A DNA stretch of 64,000 bases from Desarmillaria ectypa (Eukaryota > Basidiomycota > Agaricomycetes > Agaricales > Physalacriaceae), in the NCBI GenBank assembly GCA_030407005.1, contig JAUDYN010000004.1, positions 3,162,001 to 3,226,000 of the forward strand, written 5' to 3'. Numbering within the stretch: position 1 is the stretch's first letter; every line of letters begins with the position of its first letter. The position numbers were made by a program, and so were the translations under genes. This document shows positions 37,002 to 49,100 of this stretch, piece by piece. The notes beneath the pieces were generated by a model. The model was not told the origin of the DNA and searched no databases. It was given only the letters and a program-made list of their open reading frames with translations.

Positions 37002-38385
37002 ATGCTCGCCAAGGCCACCGTTGATGATTCAGAACCTACATGGGGTCAGTGGTCTGAGCAAAAGTAAGCACTTGGGTTTTTCAGTCTCTCTTTACCCTGT
37101 CATATTTGTAGGCTGTACACTCTTGAGGTCGTTCAGAATCCGCTAAGAGCCCGGACGTGCGGCTTTGGAGATAAGGTTGGTCTGTCTGTTTGGAGGCTTC
37201 AGTGTAAAATTATGACATGTACTACTGTAGGACCGGAGACCACTAGCACCAGCGGTAGTTGTGAAGATGGTAGTTAAACGTGAAGACGACAGTACTGTTG
37301 ACGTCGAGTACGTGTCTCTTTTTATACTGATTACCATGGTTTACCTCCCTCCAGCGACGTGGATTACTCCTTCTTCCTCGTAACAGTCGATCTCTGGTCT
37401 GGGGATGGGAAACAAGAAATCAACCTGGTCCTACATCCCTCCTTAGCCGAACGATACGTGCAGCAGTGGCAGACATCAAAGTCATGTAGTGACAAGAGGC
37501 GGCGAGCATCCAAAAAGGGACAGCTGCCCCGCCTGACATCACCCAATCCTCTACCCACAGACCTCGTCTATTCGGATCGGGAGCCTGGCCCGATGTGGTC
37601 TTATCCCAGTACGCCCTTCCCACAACCACCTCGGCAACCTCCCCAGTCTTTCGGCCGAAAACCATGGCAAGTCGACCCCGACAACTCCGAAGGGCCTGAA
37701 TGGACTTCAGACGCTTACTCCAGTCCTAATACTCCACTAAATCCAAACTCTGGTCCGCTGCCAAATGTATACCGTGAACTGCTTACTCCTGTTCCTGCTC
37801 CCACTTCTCCGTCTATAGCCGAAAATAAATGGCCCCCGCCTCCTCCATCGTTCCCTCCCCTTCCCCGACACACCTATACACGCACCCTCACTGGTCCGAT
37901 CTCCGCCAACGCTACCCGCCTCCTGGACGAGCACCGCAAGCCAGGGATATTCTTCCTCTTCCAAGACTTGTCTGTCCGCACTGAGGGCACATTTCGCTTG
38001 CGTCTGAGACTGATGAACGTTGGAGCTCCACCTGCACCTGAACCGGGGGCGTCCGTAGTGCATACAGGCGCGTCGCCTGTGCTGGCGCAGACGTTCACGG
38101 AGCCGTTCACGGTGTTTTCGGCTAAGAAATTTCCTGGTGTTCCGGGTATGGATTTTTTTTCTTTCCGTTTACGTTGGATTGGTGGTAATGGTGTTTTTCT
38201 GTAGATATGACAGTATTGTCTATTACGCTTGGAAATCAGGGACAGAAACTTCCTTTGGTGAGAGCTAGTCTTTGGTACGTTGGGACATGGCTAATGGAAA
38301 CTACTTGCAGCGGAGTCGGAATGGGTCGAATAAGCGAAGGCGGTATGATTCTAGTTCGGATGATATGGATGGTGTAGAGTTATAG
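37002..38385 (+). CDS. Velvet-domain regulator, VelB-like (copy 2)
   Basis: Paralogue of the gene at 33950-35405 with all intron positions shared. Six exons, 37002-37063, 37112-37175, 37231-37307, 37355-38145, 38205-38257 and 38311-38385, join in phase for 373 residues. Domain blocks are LYTLEVVQNPLRARTCGFGD, SFFLVTVDLWSGDGKQEINL, FLFQDLSVRTEGTFRLRLRL and PVLAQTFTEPFTVFSAKKFP. The central Pro-rich insert is shorter and more diverged than in copy 1. The tail NKRRRYDSSSDDMD is kept. The start codon homologous to copy 1 (36985) runs into a stop after a 17-bp deletion. The frame is restored from ATG 37002 (MLAKATVDDSEPTWGQW). All splice sites are intact, so the gene looks functional. Confidence 0.88.
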
Positions 38386-38739
38386 ATCCATCTGTTTGTT
38401 CGTATTCGTTACGTCTGTAATATGCATTGCTGTACTTTCTATAACGGAAGACTGGTCTTTTTATTGTCGGACCTTCGTCCTTTAGCGCCATTCAATCATC
38501 CTAGATACGAGGATCTTCCCGTGTTGTACATAATACACCCGGTCCACTTTTGAATGCTGGCTTACAAGATGGCATCGTACAGGCCCTAAGTTATTTATGC
38601 TTCAAGTAAAATAGGGGCTATATCTATTTGTATCGATGACATCATCCCAATCTCATTTTTATTGCACGACTGTCAGCTTTATAACTCGAACCGGTACCTG
38701 CATGTCGCTCTCTCTACACTCATTCACACCACCATAGCG
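38386..38739. other. Intergenic, velvet 2 to MLH3
   Basis: 354 bp containing the velvet 2 terminator and the MLH3 promoter. No other feature seen. Confidence 0.45.
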
Positions 38740-41700
38740 ATGGAACCGACAAAGTGTATCGAACCTCTCCCAGCTTCTACACGGAGCAAAATACGGTCTA
38801 CCCAGATCCTCACCTCCCTCCCCCAAGTTGTGTCCGAGCTCATGCAGAACTCGCTCGACGCCGGGGCGAGGCATATTGACGTCGGGGTGGACTGTGAGGG
38901 GTGGACGTGCTGGGTGAGGGACGATGGGACTGGAATGGGCAAGGATGCCTTGGCTAGTATCGAGGGGCGCTACGGTACGTAACTGGAATCGATAGTGAAT
39001 TGCGAGTTTTGCTGAGTGCTGGCTAGCTACGTCGAAAGCCTACGATCCAGACTCATTAAATGTCTTGTCGACATTTGGGTTTCGTGGCGAAGGTGTGTCC
39101 TTATCATGACTTTGTTGTTTGATGAGTACTCACATACCGACACGGATAGCTCTCGCCTCGGCCGCAGACTTGTGCTGCCTAGAGATATCCTCACGGACGG
39201 TCGTGTCAAGGGAGACGTGGTCTGTTATACTCAAGGCAAAGACTACTCGGCTCTTAGTTTACAGCGTTTCTCACGTTCCCCAGGGAGGCGAGACACTATA
39301 CTCCGGCGCTGCCGTTCGATGGAGGAGAGAGACACCCGGGACGGTCGTTTGTGTTCGGGATGCCTTCTACAATGTGCGCCTTGGTCCCCGTGGGTGCATG
39401 TAGCACGCGGCTGACACTTTCCAGCTCCCAGTCCGACGGCGCTCTCACCCGTCCCCAGCCCGGACACTGGAGCTAATCAAACAGGAAATCGAGACCTACG
39501 CGTTGGTCTTTCCTGGAGTTGCTTTCTCGCTCGAGAATACGAACGCGGTCAGGAACAGCGGGCCTGTGATGAAGGTTCCCAAGGTCAGGTCGGCTTTCGC
39601 CCTAATGGAGTATCCTTTTTTCCCTGATTAAGGGGCGTTGCAGACGCCGTCATCGCTTTGTACGTTCCGGCATTTATTTGGCAAGGCTTTGGTCCAGGTA
39701 CGTGTCTTTTGTCGCGACGGTGGCCAATATGATATGTTTTCGGCGGGAGGACAGCTGAATCATGGCGGGCTTCGTCCCAAAGACCTGGTTTTCCGGCGTC
39801 TCCAATTCAGTCCTTCTGGATGTGCGCTTTGTTAGACGTAGTCCGAGGAAAATCAAGATCTGTTCATATTTTTCGTTTTACTGGCGTTCAATTTCTAGGG
39901 TCCCGTGCATAAATCTGTTTTCTAAAAGTTTTAACACGGATTTCTAGCACGTCGAAGAAGTTAATCTTTCCGCGAATGGCCTCACCCTTGAAGGCTTCAT
40001 CAGTTTGGACGGCGCGCCATCCAAGGTACGTCGTAACAAATTTGAGAGTTTTCCATGACAATCGAAACTTGTCTCCACAGGCATATCAATATATATGTAT
40101 TTATTTTTGCTCCCCAGTTCTGTGACTCGCCACTCACGTTGTTTGAAAGATGTCAATAAGCATCCCATAGTTGTAGGCGATTTACACCGTCTCATCGATA
40201 TCAAATTTGGTGCCAGTACGTTCGCCAAGCATGCACGTATATTCTCCGCAGATTTCTCCTAGGATGACGCTTACTTGTCCTTTTTTCACAGGCTTATGAC
40301 GAAACCGGGGAGACGAGTCTACGCCCAAGTAAGCGGCTTCTTGTAAAGGGGGGGTAATCATCTAAGCGCAGTCCACAGCCTCGCGGAGATCTCCCAGAAA
40401 AACAGAGAAAAAGCCTGTTTACGTCTTGAACTTGGCTGTACCGCCCAGTGAAGTAGACAATTGCCTCGAACCCGCAAAAGGGGACCTTCATTTTCAGGTA
40501 ATATCGATTTTCCGGTTTCATGATACCATATTGTTACCCCTTGCTTCTTTTCAGAACAGAGGCACGGTATTCACCCTTCTATCTAATGCCGTCCAATCAT
40601 TTTTGTCTCGTAACGGCTTTTCGTCTAATGTGAGAGATGGAAGCACAAGAAACGACGCGTCTCCGCCCTCTCGTAAACGGAGAAAACCGGATATTGACGA
40701 CTCGGGTTATGTTTCTGATGAGGAAGCGGATGGAGGCAGCCTAGAATTACAGCGCGCCGCCACGCCGCTGTTCATCAGACGGGTATGTGTTTCGATCAGG
40801 CGTCCCTGAAACAAATTCACATATTTCAATTATCAGGAAGAGCGTGACAATGTGCCGGGCGAGTTTGTTTGGACCGACCCAACAACAGGGCAAGGCTTTG
40901 TTGTGAACGGCCGAACTGGCAACTCGCGAGCTTGCGAGAATGCTATTCTGGGAGGAGGTAACGAAGTGAGAGATGTCAAGCTCCGAATATCAAACTCCAG
41001 AATCACTTTTCCTCGCTTGAAACAAGCTTCCGGAGCTGATAAATCTGTAATGCCAGACTGGATTCAAGAGGCCCTTGAGGTTAGTTTGACTTTCGCATTC
41101 ATTGCTCGATGACTCATTCTTTTGACAGGCCAACAACCTATATACCCAGACTGAATTCAAAATACCCTCTATTAGCATTTCGGACTCCACGCCGTGGCTG
41201 AATACACCAGATGCTCCAGGACGCAAGAATCCCTCTCACGGTTGCCAATCCTCCCGCTACTTCCCTTCCGGACAGCACAATCCGATGACCTACACCATGA
41301 CCATCGGTGGCTCTTCAAGCCATCGATATCGAAAGGAGGACCTAAGAAATGCCCATGTCATAAATCAGGTGGACAGGAAGTTCATAGCCTGCCTTATCAA
41401 CGACACCGGCCAAATCGAAGGTGGCGCTCGACATGGACGGGCCCTTGTCCTTATCGACCAGCATGCTGCTGACGAACGCATCCGGGTTGAACGATTCCTG
41501 AAAATACTTTGCTCGGGCTTTTTGTATAGCCAGAAGGGAGGCCAAAATAAGACTAAGATGGTAGAGACGAGGGTACTTTCTCCGAATATACCCATACTCT
41601 TAACGAGACATGAGGCAATTCAGTTAGCTTGTAGACCTCAAGTCCAGCGTATACTGCGCCATTGGGGATTTGGATTTTGTGGGCTGGATGAAGTCGGGTC

Positions 41701-42340
41701 AGAGTCAGAGCCGGATTCTGATAAAAGTGGATATACACAAATCATGGTGGATACTATACCGGAGCTCGTCGGTAATAAGGTCGGGGGAGTATTTTTTATA
41801 CAACTTCTTCCGCGCGCTAACACAAGTACCACCAGCTCCTAGTCGGGGACGAACTGCGTGATTTGGTCAAGGGATCTCTTTCCAATCCAGACTTGTCCGG
41901 TGATCCAGCCTTTGAAGATAGTACACCAGAGTTGGATGAAAATAGTTTTGTTTGGTTAAAAGCTCTGAGATGGTGCCCCCGAGAACTCATGGATTTGGTT
42001 AATTCAAAGGCCTGTAGAGGTGATCTTGTTTACCTTTAGTCTCAAGGTCGCTGACTAGACTTTTTCCTTACAGGTGCCATTATGTTTAATGATACGCTTA
42101 GTATGGCACAGTGTGAACGGCTGGTGCTGCAATTGGCTAATACTGCGTTTCCATTTCAATGTGCACATGGAAGGTCGGTCGGGCTGTTCTCACATGCTAT
42201 TTCGCTGTTGTGTAACAAAAGTGTTTTACTACAGACCGTCTTTGGTACCATTGACCGATATATCGAGGAACGCAACTGGAGCGAAAGGGGGTCCGATATG
42301 TTGGTCACAGCTTGAACATACGGAGAGTAATCTGCACTAG
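38740..42340 (+). CDS. MLH3: DNA mismatch repair / meiotic protein MLH3 (MutL homologue)
   Basis: Partner of MLH1 in MutL-gamma, the nuclease that resolves meiotic double Holliday junctions as crossovers. Many short exons; the first are 38740-38974, 39027-39092, 39150-39235, 39284-39373, 39425-39583, 39644-39697 and 39948-40025. The GHKL ATPase motifs are present: QILTSLPQVVSELMQNSLDA (motif I), VRDDGTGMG (II), LSTFGFRGEALAS (III), GTVVCVRDAFYNLPVRR (IV region). Residues around AYQYIYVNKHPIVVGDLHRL follow. The C-terminal endonuclease motif DQHAADERIRVE at 41456-41491 fits DQHA(X)2E(X)4E exactly, and ACRGAIMFNDTLS and CAHGRPSLVPL close the metal site. Intron 39236-39283 uses a GC donor. Some middle exon borders are uncertain. 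Confidence 0.92.
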
Positions 42341-44142
42341 GAACCACTATTGTCGATACCAGGTATGGTATACAGTCATGCTCTGTTGTTCTGGTTTGTG
42401 CCTTCTATACTGGACGAAGTCGTAATTCTTAAAGAATCCCATCCGGAGTTAGGCATGATCATTCGATGGAAGGGGGAAGCAGTGCACTCGGTGAGTGCAC
42501 CGTGCTATCTCGACGAATTTGTACATGAATATCCCATATGTACTTAGGTCACGCCACAATGACCGAGGCGCAGCTTATGACGCTTTTCGCCACTTATCGG
42601 GGACAAGCACACTGCTTAGACTAGACGTTTGTCATGCTCTGCTATCGCTATCTATAAACTCCCGTATCGAGCTGTGTCCGTGGGACAAGATCGAAATGAA
42701 TGGATTTCTGGAGCGGCGGAAGCAAAATGCTCACTCCCCGTATCCAGCTGCCCTATGAGGAAGCGACCTTGTGCATGTGGAGACAGCCTTTCGTATGTGG
42801 TTATGTCCTCGGATTCAACGATCGAGTGATCGAGAATCGAAGTAGTTACTAAATCCAGATCCCTGTGAATTGGTGCTGATGGATCTAAACTTTTAGACGG
42901 GTGCAACGGCAACCCTGATCATGATCTGTAGGTACATACGGTCAATAATGTGAATGAATATTGTAACACTTCAGTCTGATTTTGTTATAGGTGATTTACG
43001 AGGGTAGCTTCGAATTACGGAACGTTGGGAGGAGTTGGGTTATTATAGGACGATGTGCCGCGCAGAACCAGAGCTTGACAGATGGCTTGAATGAAGGGAA
43101 GGATAGGAGGTTGGGAAGGGGCCTGGTGACATAACGTTGGTGCGGAGAAGGTCTTCAAGAGAAAGCGGATCCAGAGCGCATCACGGTTCCGTTCATTTAC
43201 CATCGGGGCCGCTAGCCGGTTCGAAGCGATATCCAAATTACCCATTGATTGGCTACGAATATCTTGCAGTGAAATATTTCCGAGGCACTGGAAACCAACT
43301 AGAAGTTTGCGGTGATGTCTTCGTCCTGGAAGATAAGCCTTGGCTAAATCCATCGGGTCTGTCGGCTAAGGCGGCAGAAGGGCGAGCATCATCGCCCTGC
43401 CGGGGAAATTCTGGTTGATGTGTTCTGATGTACATGAGGAATTTTGCCGAAGGCACACCGACAAGTCAGCATGCTCGATCCCCGAAGGTGGATCGTCTGA
43501 AGATGCGGATACTGTACTGAGAGTTCCTTGCGCAGCGGTATCCATTACAAGGGGATCTATGTAATCAAAGTGTATCAGATACAGACCGTTGCTAGACTCG
43601 TCAGCGACCTCATACCATCACTAAAACTTCTCTCTGTTTCATACGATCAAGTTTTTCATAGAATATCCACGCCATCCAATGGGAAGCCCGCGAGTTGTCC
43701 CTTTGTAAACGAAGCTTCGTAAAACATCCGGTCTGCACCAAAGTCTTGGGAATTGACGGCCATTAAAACGAGAATACTAACGCCTTGTGTCGAATCCTTA
43801 GATGACCGCAAAGAAGCTAACAGATGGACGGCGTGCTCAGAGGAAGCTTTGGGTGTGACAAGGAAAATTACAATGGTAGCCGTAACTTGCGCAGATATCG
43901 CTATAGGACAGCTCGTTCTAGGAGGAAACGGAACGGAAAGGCATTGAAATTCCTTGGTGTCTTTTCAAAGCAACGATAACTTGGAAGTTTGAAAACCTTT
44001 CCAGAAGTCCATGCTATGCTGTCAGGCCAACACATGTACTTGAGAGTCCAGATTGTCCATATACTAGTATAAGCATTCCAGTACGATCGGAAACAGCCAA
44101 ATATTTTTCCGCCGCTGTATAATGCAAAAAAGAAACCTACAA
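42341..44142. other. Intergenic, 3' of MLH3
   Basis: About 1.8 kb between convergent genes. Short frames show no family I recognise. A stretch at about 43300-43480 resembles part of the tyrosine phosphatase gene and is listed separately. Confidence 0.5.
43300..43480 (-). pseudogene. Possible fragment of the tyrosine phosphatase gene
   Basis: This segment resembles 50680-50885, the 3' end of the phosphatase gene further right, in the same orientation. Blocks are ATGTCTTCGTC..AAG(C/G)CCT, GCGAGCATC(G/A)TC, and a 35-base run around CCGACAAGTCAGCATG with about 30 matches that spans an intron border. The frame is not kept. It could be chance for the shorter blocks, but the last run is long. Confidence 0.4.
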
Positions 44143-45695
44143 TCACGTATACGACATGGCGAGTCGCTTCATCATGTACTCGGTGGACTTGGGAAGACAT
44201 GTTAGTTGATAGAATCGTGCAAGCACCAAATGACCTACATCAATAGGTTCGTATTTCTTAGGTACAGCCTCAGACCATGTCCCAGGAACACTGTCGATGA
44301 TCGCGGAGCGGTTCTGATGACAGCGAGAATTACAGTGATCTCATCGATGCTTGAGAAAGAGAACGTACTGGGCCGCAGAACTAAACATTGAAGAGATAAG
44401 ATATCAAGCGGCCAAGTTAAAGTCATTGCTCACGTAGGGAATAGAGTATCGCTCCGGTGTCATGCAATCAGTGCCATACATGTACTTCGGCGCACGGACG
44501 CGGTGAACGGTGCTTCGAATGGTGTCGTTGGACCCTTTTCAATGGATAAGGGCTGTAGGAGAACAAAAGATATCCATGACATACATCGCATTAAAAAGTC
44601 ACCGGCATTGATCACGAGAGAACCAGGAATAGGTGTCGCCGCCTATTGAAATGCGATTATTTAACAACGCCGAAACGAAGAAAAACACGAAGATACTTTG
44701 AATTCGCCTGGGACATGAGGATCTTCAACTTCGAGACCACCGGCATGATCTTGAAGTAATATAGTAATGCTACCGAAATCCGAATGCGCTCCGATACGGG
44801 GAGCTAACCCTTCTTCGACATCTTTGACAGGAACGCTAGAAGACAGAGTCAAAGGTGACGAGAAGGAGGAGCGAAGCACGTAAATCATACCTGAAATAAT
44901 GCAGTATACGGAGTTGGTTGTCAGCAGCAGAGTGATATTCGGTAAAAAATTCCTCGTCAATGCGAAAGCCAAGAGCAAGAGCCCTAAAGATATTCAACTC
45001 CACTTCATAACAGGTCTATGGATGGAGTTCATCAAATTCACACATCGAAGGGGTGTGATAGAGGTAACTTGGCGCACCCAGAAATAATCCAAGCAAGCCT
45101 CCTTGAACCCTGGTAGAATCCCATCGGGCAACCAGATGTTCGGCATGACTTCGTCATTCTCTTTGCCAGATTCGAAATTTTCTTTTGCATCAGGAGCCTT
45201 CTTTCTGCTTTGAACAATCTTGTCTGGATCATACTCATGCTGAATGATCTTCTCGAGCCCAGGTGGCGAGTACCCTGAGAAGTCATAACTCATCTACGCA
45301 ATGAAATGAATGCATGAAAGTATACCACGATGATGGGTACCAAGAGGGGGATGTGGAGCCAGCATCTTTGTTGCCATAGGAAGAGCGAAAAACTTCTTGG
45401 CCTGCTCGAAGTCTCAGAAGCTGGACGGATAAGGGATAGTGCCGGCGTACCCAACCAATGATACCGTCCATCTTCTCTTGGGGTACGCCGTGATTAACTA
45501 AATATACAAACTTTTCATCTCGCTTAGTGAGAAACACAACGAAGCAGGCTGTAACATATTGGCACGTACCCCCACCTTCTCGAAGGACTTTAGGATGGCA
45601 TCAGCGACCTCTTGTTTCCGAGTCCCATCTCGGAATGGGCCGAAGTCTACAACAGGAATGCCGCTTTCATGGTCGTAGTTAACAACGGAGGACAT
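44143..45695 (-). CDS. Fe(II)/2-oxoglutarate-dependent dioxygenase (IPNS-like)
   Basis: Member of the isopenicillin-N-synthase-like group, which oxidises small molecules with O2 and 2-oxoglutarate. The first exons are 45695-45570 and 45510-45451; about eight more follow. The N-terminal domain reads GIPVVDFGPFRDG and FVYLVNHGVPQEKMDGIIGW, then AKKFFALPMATK. The iron ligands are H and D in IGAHSDFGSITILLQD and a distal H in STVHRVRAP, whose R..S partner for 2-oxoglutarate is plausible. INAGDFLMRW lies between them, and VPGTWSEAVPKKYEPI closes the fold. Exon 3 can begin after GAG or CAG, a NAGNAG acceptor. The last exon end is the least certain part. The substrate is unknown. Confidence 0.88.
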
Positions 45696-46167
45696 TCTGG
45701 TCCAGGTTAAGCAGAGACTGATACGATACGAGATAGACCGTAACGGCATAGCCTGAGATAACTAAAACAGACCACGTGCTAGAGCATGGGAGAACGACTT
45801 GAACGGAATATTGGTATCTTCTAGGTAGGATGTGTATAATTCCTGTCCTCAATAGCAGATCTTGGGTGCCGAGCTAACATCTCAAGTCTCGACTGGAAGT
45901 AATTTGAACGTCCAAGACCGACCCAAGACAAGAGTTGGAGCGTTGAGGGATGAGCATTGTCTTCAGTCTGCCAGAGAGCGTGATAGAATGCTAGACAGAT
46001 TAGCGAGAAAGGGATCTTTTCTTTTGCATTGACTTCATTGTTGCGATGATGACGCGACCGACACTGTCAAAGGAGTCGGTCCGCAATTGCCGTCGGCTCG
46101 GGTCTCGCCCTTGTCGGCGCACGTCAGCGCACTCGTCGTTGAACCCTGGTGATTCTGCACCGTCACC
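45696..46167. promoter_or_regulatory. Divergent intergenic region, dioxygenase / SHOC1-like
   Basis: 472 bp between two divergent starts; it should contain both promoters. No specific motif was assigned. Confidence 0.4.
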
Positions 46168-49100
46168 ATGGATGTCAATGGCGACGAAGAAGAGTGGGCC
46201 CTACGTGAACATATCCGGAATATTCTATATGAATATGCTGTCACCCATCTAACGATCGACTACGTTCAATTTACTGAAGATGCCGTTTCCGAGGTAAAGG
46301 ACATTCTTACTGTTTCAATTTGGTTTCAATGGGATAGAGCTGATTTTCCACTTTCCAGTTACTGTCTCAAGCTCTCGTTGAGGTGCCACTACATGATAGA
46401 AACTCGATACGACTGCCCACAGATCCCTTCTTGAGCCTGACGCAGCGGTATCGTTTTGACCATCTCGAACCTTATCAAGAAAGATTTCAAGTTCTTCCTG
46501 AGGTGCTACAGTATCTGAAAAGCGTAATGCAGGTCAAACATGGACCAATAAAGAGTGAGAGTGTCTCGTATGACTTTGACAGTACGTTACTCCGCCCGTC
46601 GCGTGCCTGCTCTACTGACTGACATCCGCAGATAATGGCACGGAGAACTTTGTCGTTCATGAGCCCTTATCGCCAAAGCTCAATCGAAGGTCGAGACGGG
46701 CTACCCCACATCCTGGTTCAAGTGGATCTACATTGGTGCCCCAAAGCCGTGCAGCACTTTTGACGTCACAGTATTGTATCAAGGCCGTCTCGCTTGACGA
46801 TTTCAACGACCCTAAGGCCTCGCCTGCAGAAGTCCTGTATGTCCTGATCTCTCAATTTTCCCGTAACACAACGTGAAAATGTTTAGGGATCTCAATTGCC
46901 GCCTGCAAACCGAAGAACATCGGGCGGTATCTGCTTTTCTCAAATCTGTTGCTGCTCTATCTCGTCCAGGGCCGGCACACAAGAACAAGTATTTGGACCC
47001 TTCCACTAGGGAAGATTCCCCATCTCTCAGCTTTCGTGCAGAGGACCCGGTCCCTATGTTTCCGAGATCAGCTAGACTGGGTGCTGGCTATTCAACCAAT
47101 GATAGCTTCTTTCCCTCTGACTTCCAGAAAATGCGTGATCTGCCTTCAAAGTTGCCACCAGTAGCCAAAGTGGAGGACGACGACATGGAACTGTACAAAG
47201 CTAACATGATAGTTGTAGATGGATGGCGTAAATTGCACTTCTATCCCTAGATCTCATTCAATGCTTATGAAATTTTTCTTTGCAGAAACGTATGTTACTT
47301 CGTCGCCAACGCCTTCAACGCCTTCATCGAGCCAAGAAGATAAAATTGATCAACTCTTCACTGTGTCGTCCCCCGACACTGACATATCACCCCTCAAGCT
47401 GACTCGTATGGGTAGGGCTCTCTTCATGTAACTGGAATTATCTGACTGTCTGGAAAGATGTGCCACCTATACCACGTAACAGAAGAATTCACGGCTCTGG
47501 AGAACAAGTCTCGCCCATTGGAAAAGGAAAATCGTATGCTCTTTGACCATCTGTGATCTTCAAGGGACCATAATTTGTGACAACAGATTATCGTCGTTTC
47601 TTCTGCCCCTTATCTCGTCGACGGCAGCGCGAAAGGAGCCCGAAGAGCACTGCTGGTCGCCAGAGCCTGAATCGTCAATGTTGGGCCAACCACCCTCCAA
47701 TATGGATGGTGCTGTTCAGAGTGCAGACACGTTGGATGGCGAGATCGACCGGATATATGAGAGTGTGCATGCAGATAATCCCAAAGACGTCATCCTCAAC
47801 GAAACACTCAGCGAAGAGGCTAGCTTACTCATGAAGGGTATGTCGATGGGATTTATTGTCCCTTGGACTTACGTCAAGTCTGCACAGTTCCTGATCTACT
47901 GCCGCCTAACGAACATCAACCGGGTGCGCTTTTCCTACCAAAGAAGCTGCTTGAATACGTTTGTCCACCGAAGATGACCAAAACACACAACGATCAGGTA
48001 ATACCTACGCACAAGTTTCTAAAAAAGGTCAAAGGAACACAATCTCTAAGCTTAGCTCTCCCTTGGACGCAAGTGTTGCAAGCTACTATCCGCCTCGACC
48101 ATTGACCTGATATCCTAATAGGCCATTTATGATCAAGGGAAGTCTACCTACACATATGGACGTCACTGGATCTACGATGCTCATCGATGGTGACGATTTG
48201 AGGAACGGTCTTTCTGAAGATCATATCAAAACTCAGGTACAGTCTCTGCTAGAAACGATAACGGTGTTGGACTCTTCCCCCGTGGTTTCGGATACAAAAC
48301 ACTTCTCGCTCTATGAAGATAACGGTCTACTTTCCGAAGATGACCTCCATTCCTCAGAAATCATGTTATCTCGGGTCGAGCGAGGTCGGCTTTCTGGACT
48401 CAAACTCCTCGAAGACAACGACGAAGATGACAGTAGCAGTGACAAGGAGAATCAACCTTTATCTCCAAGGCCTACGAAGAGAGCAAGAATTGACGTCAAC
48501 CGCCACGGCATTGATGATTCCGGAATCGCCTTCTCTCCCCGCAAACACTTATCTGTCGAGAATCCTTCTCCAACAAACTATTCTCCTACTGTCACTCCAA
48601 ACGAAGACACCTCAAATCTATTTCGCTTTTCTCACCCTGACGATATATCAGATGTTGTTATGATTGACGCTCCCTCGTATCAGCACGAACACAGGGACCA
48701 GTTCCCCCAGCAGCAGCTATTTGATGATGACTCCTGCCCAATGTCGCAATTCTCTACCGGTATCAGGGAGGACTCTCAGTCTCAACAAGGACCCTTCCAA
48801 CCCTTATCTTTTGAATCAAACGAGGCCTTGTCGCAACATATTACTCGGCGAGAAACCTCTATGGAACCTCATAGCGTGCCTCCTCGGTTGATTTACGACT
48901 ATGGACCTGATATTATGGGCGCAGATGCCAACGAATACGCTATCACCGATGGTCTTGCGCCTGCTCTATCTACCCAACCTGCTTCCAATCTTCAATCTCG
49001 TTCTCCTGCTGACCCTATTCCCTTCACAAACGATTCTATACTCATTCCCGAGATTGCAACTCATCCTCTTGGTATAACTGACTTCCTTAAGTTACGTGCC

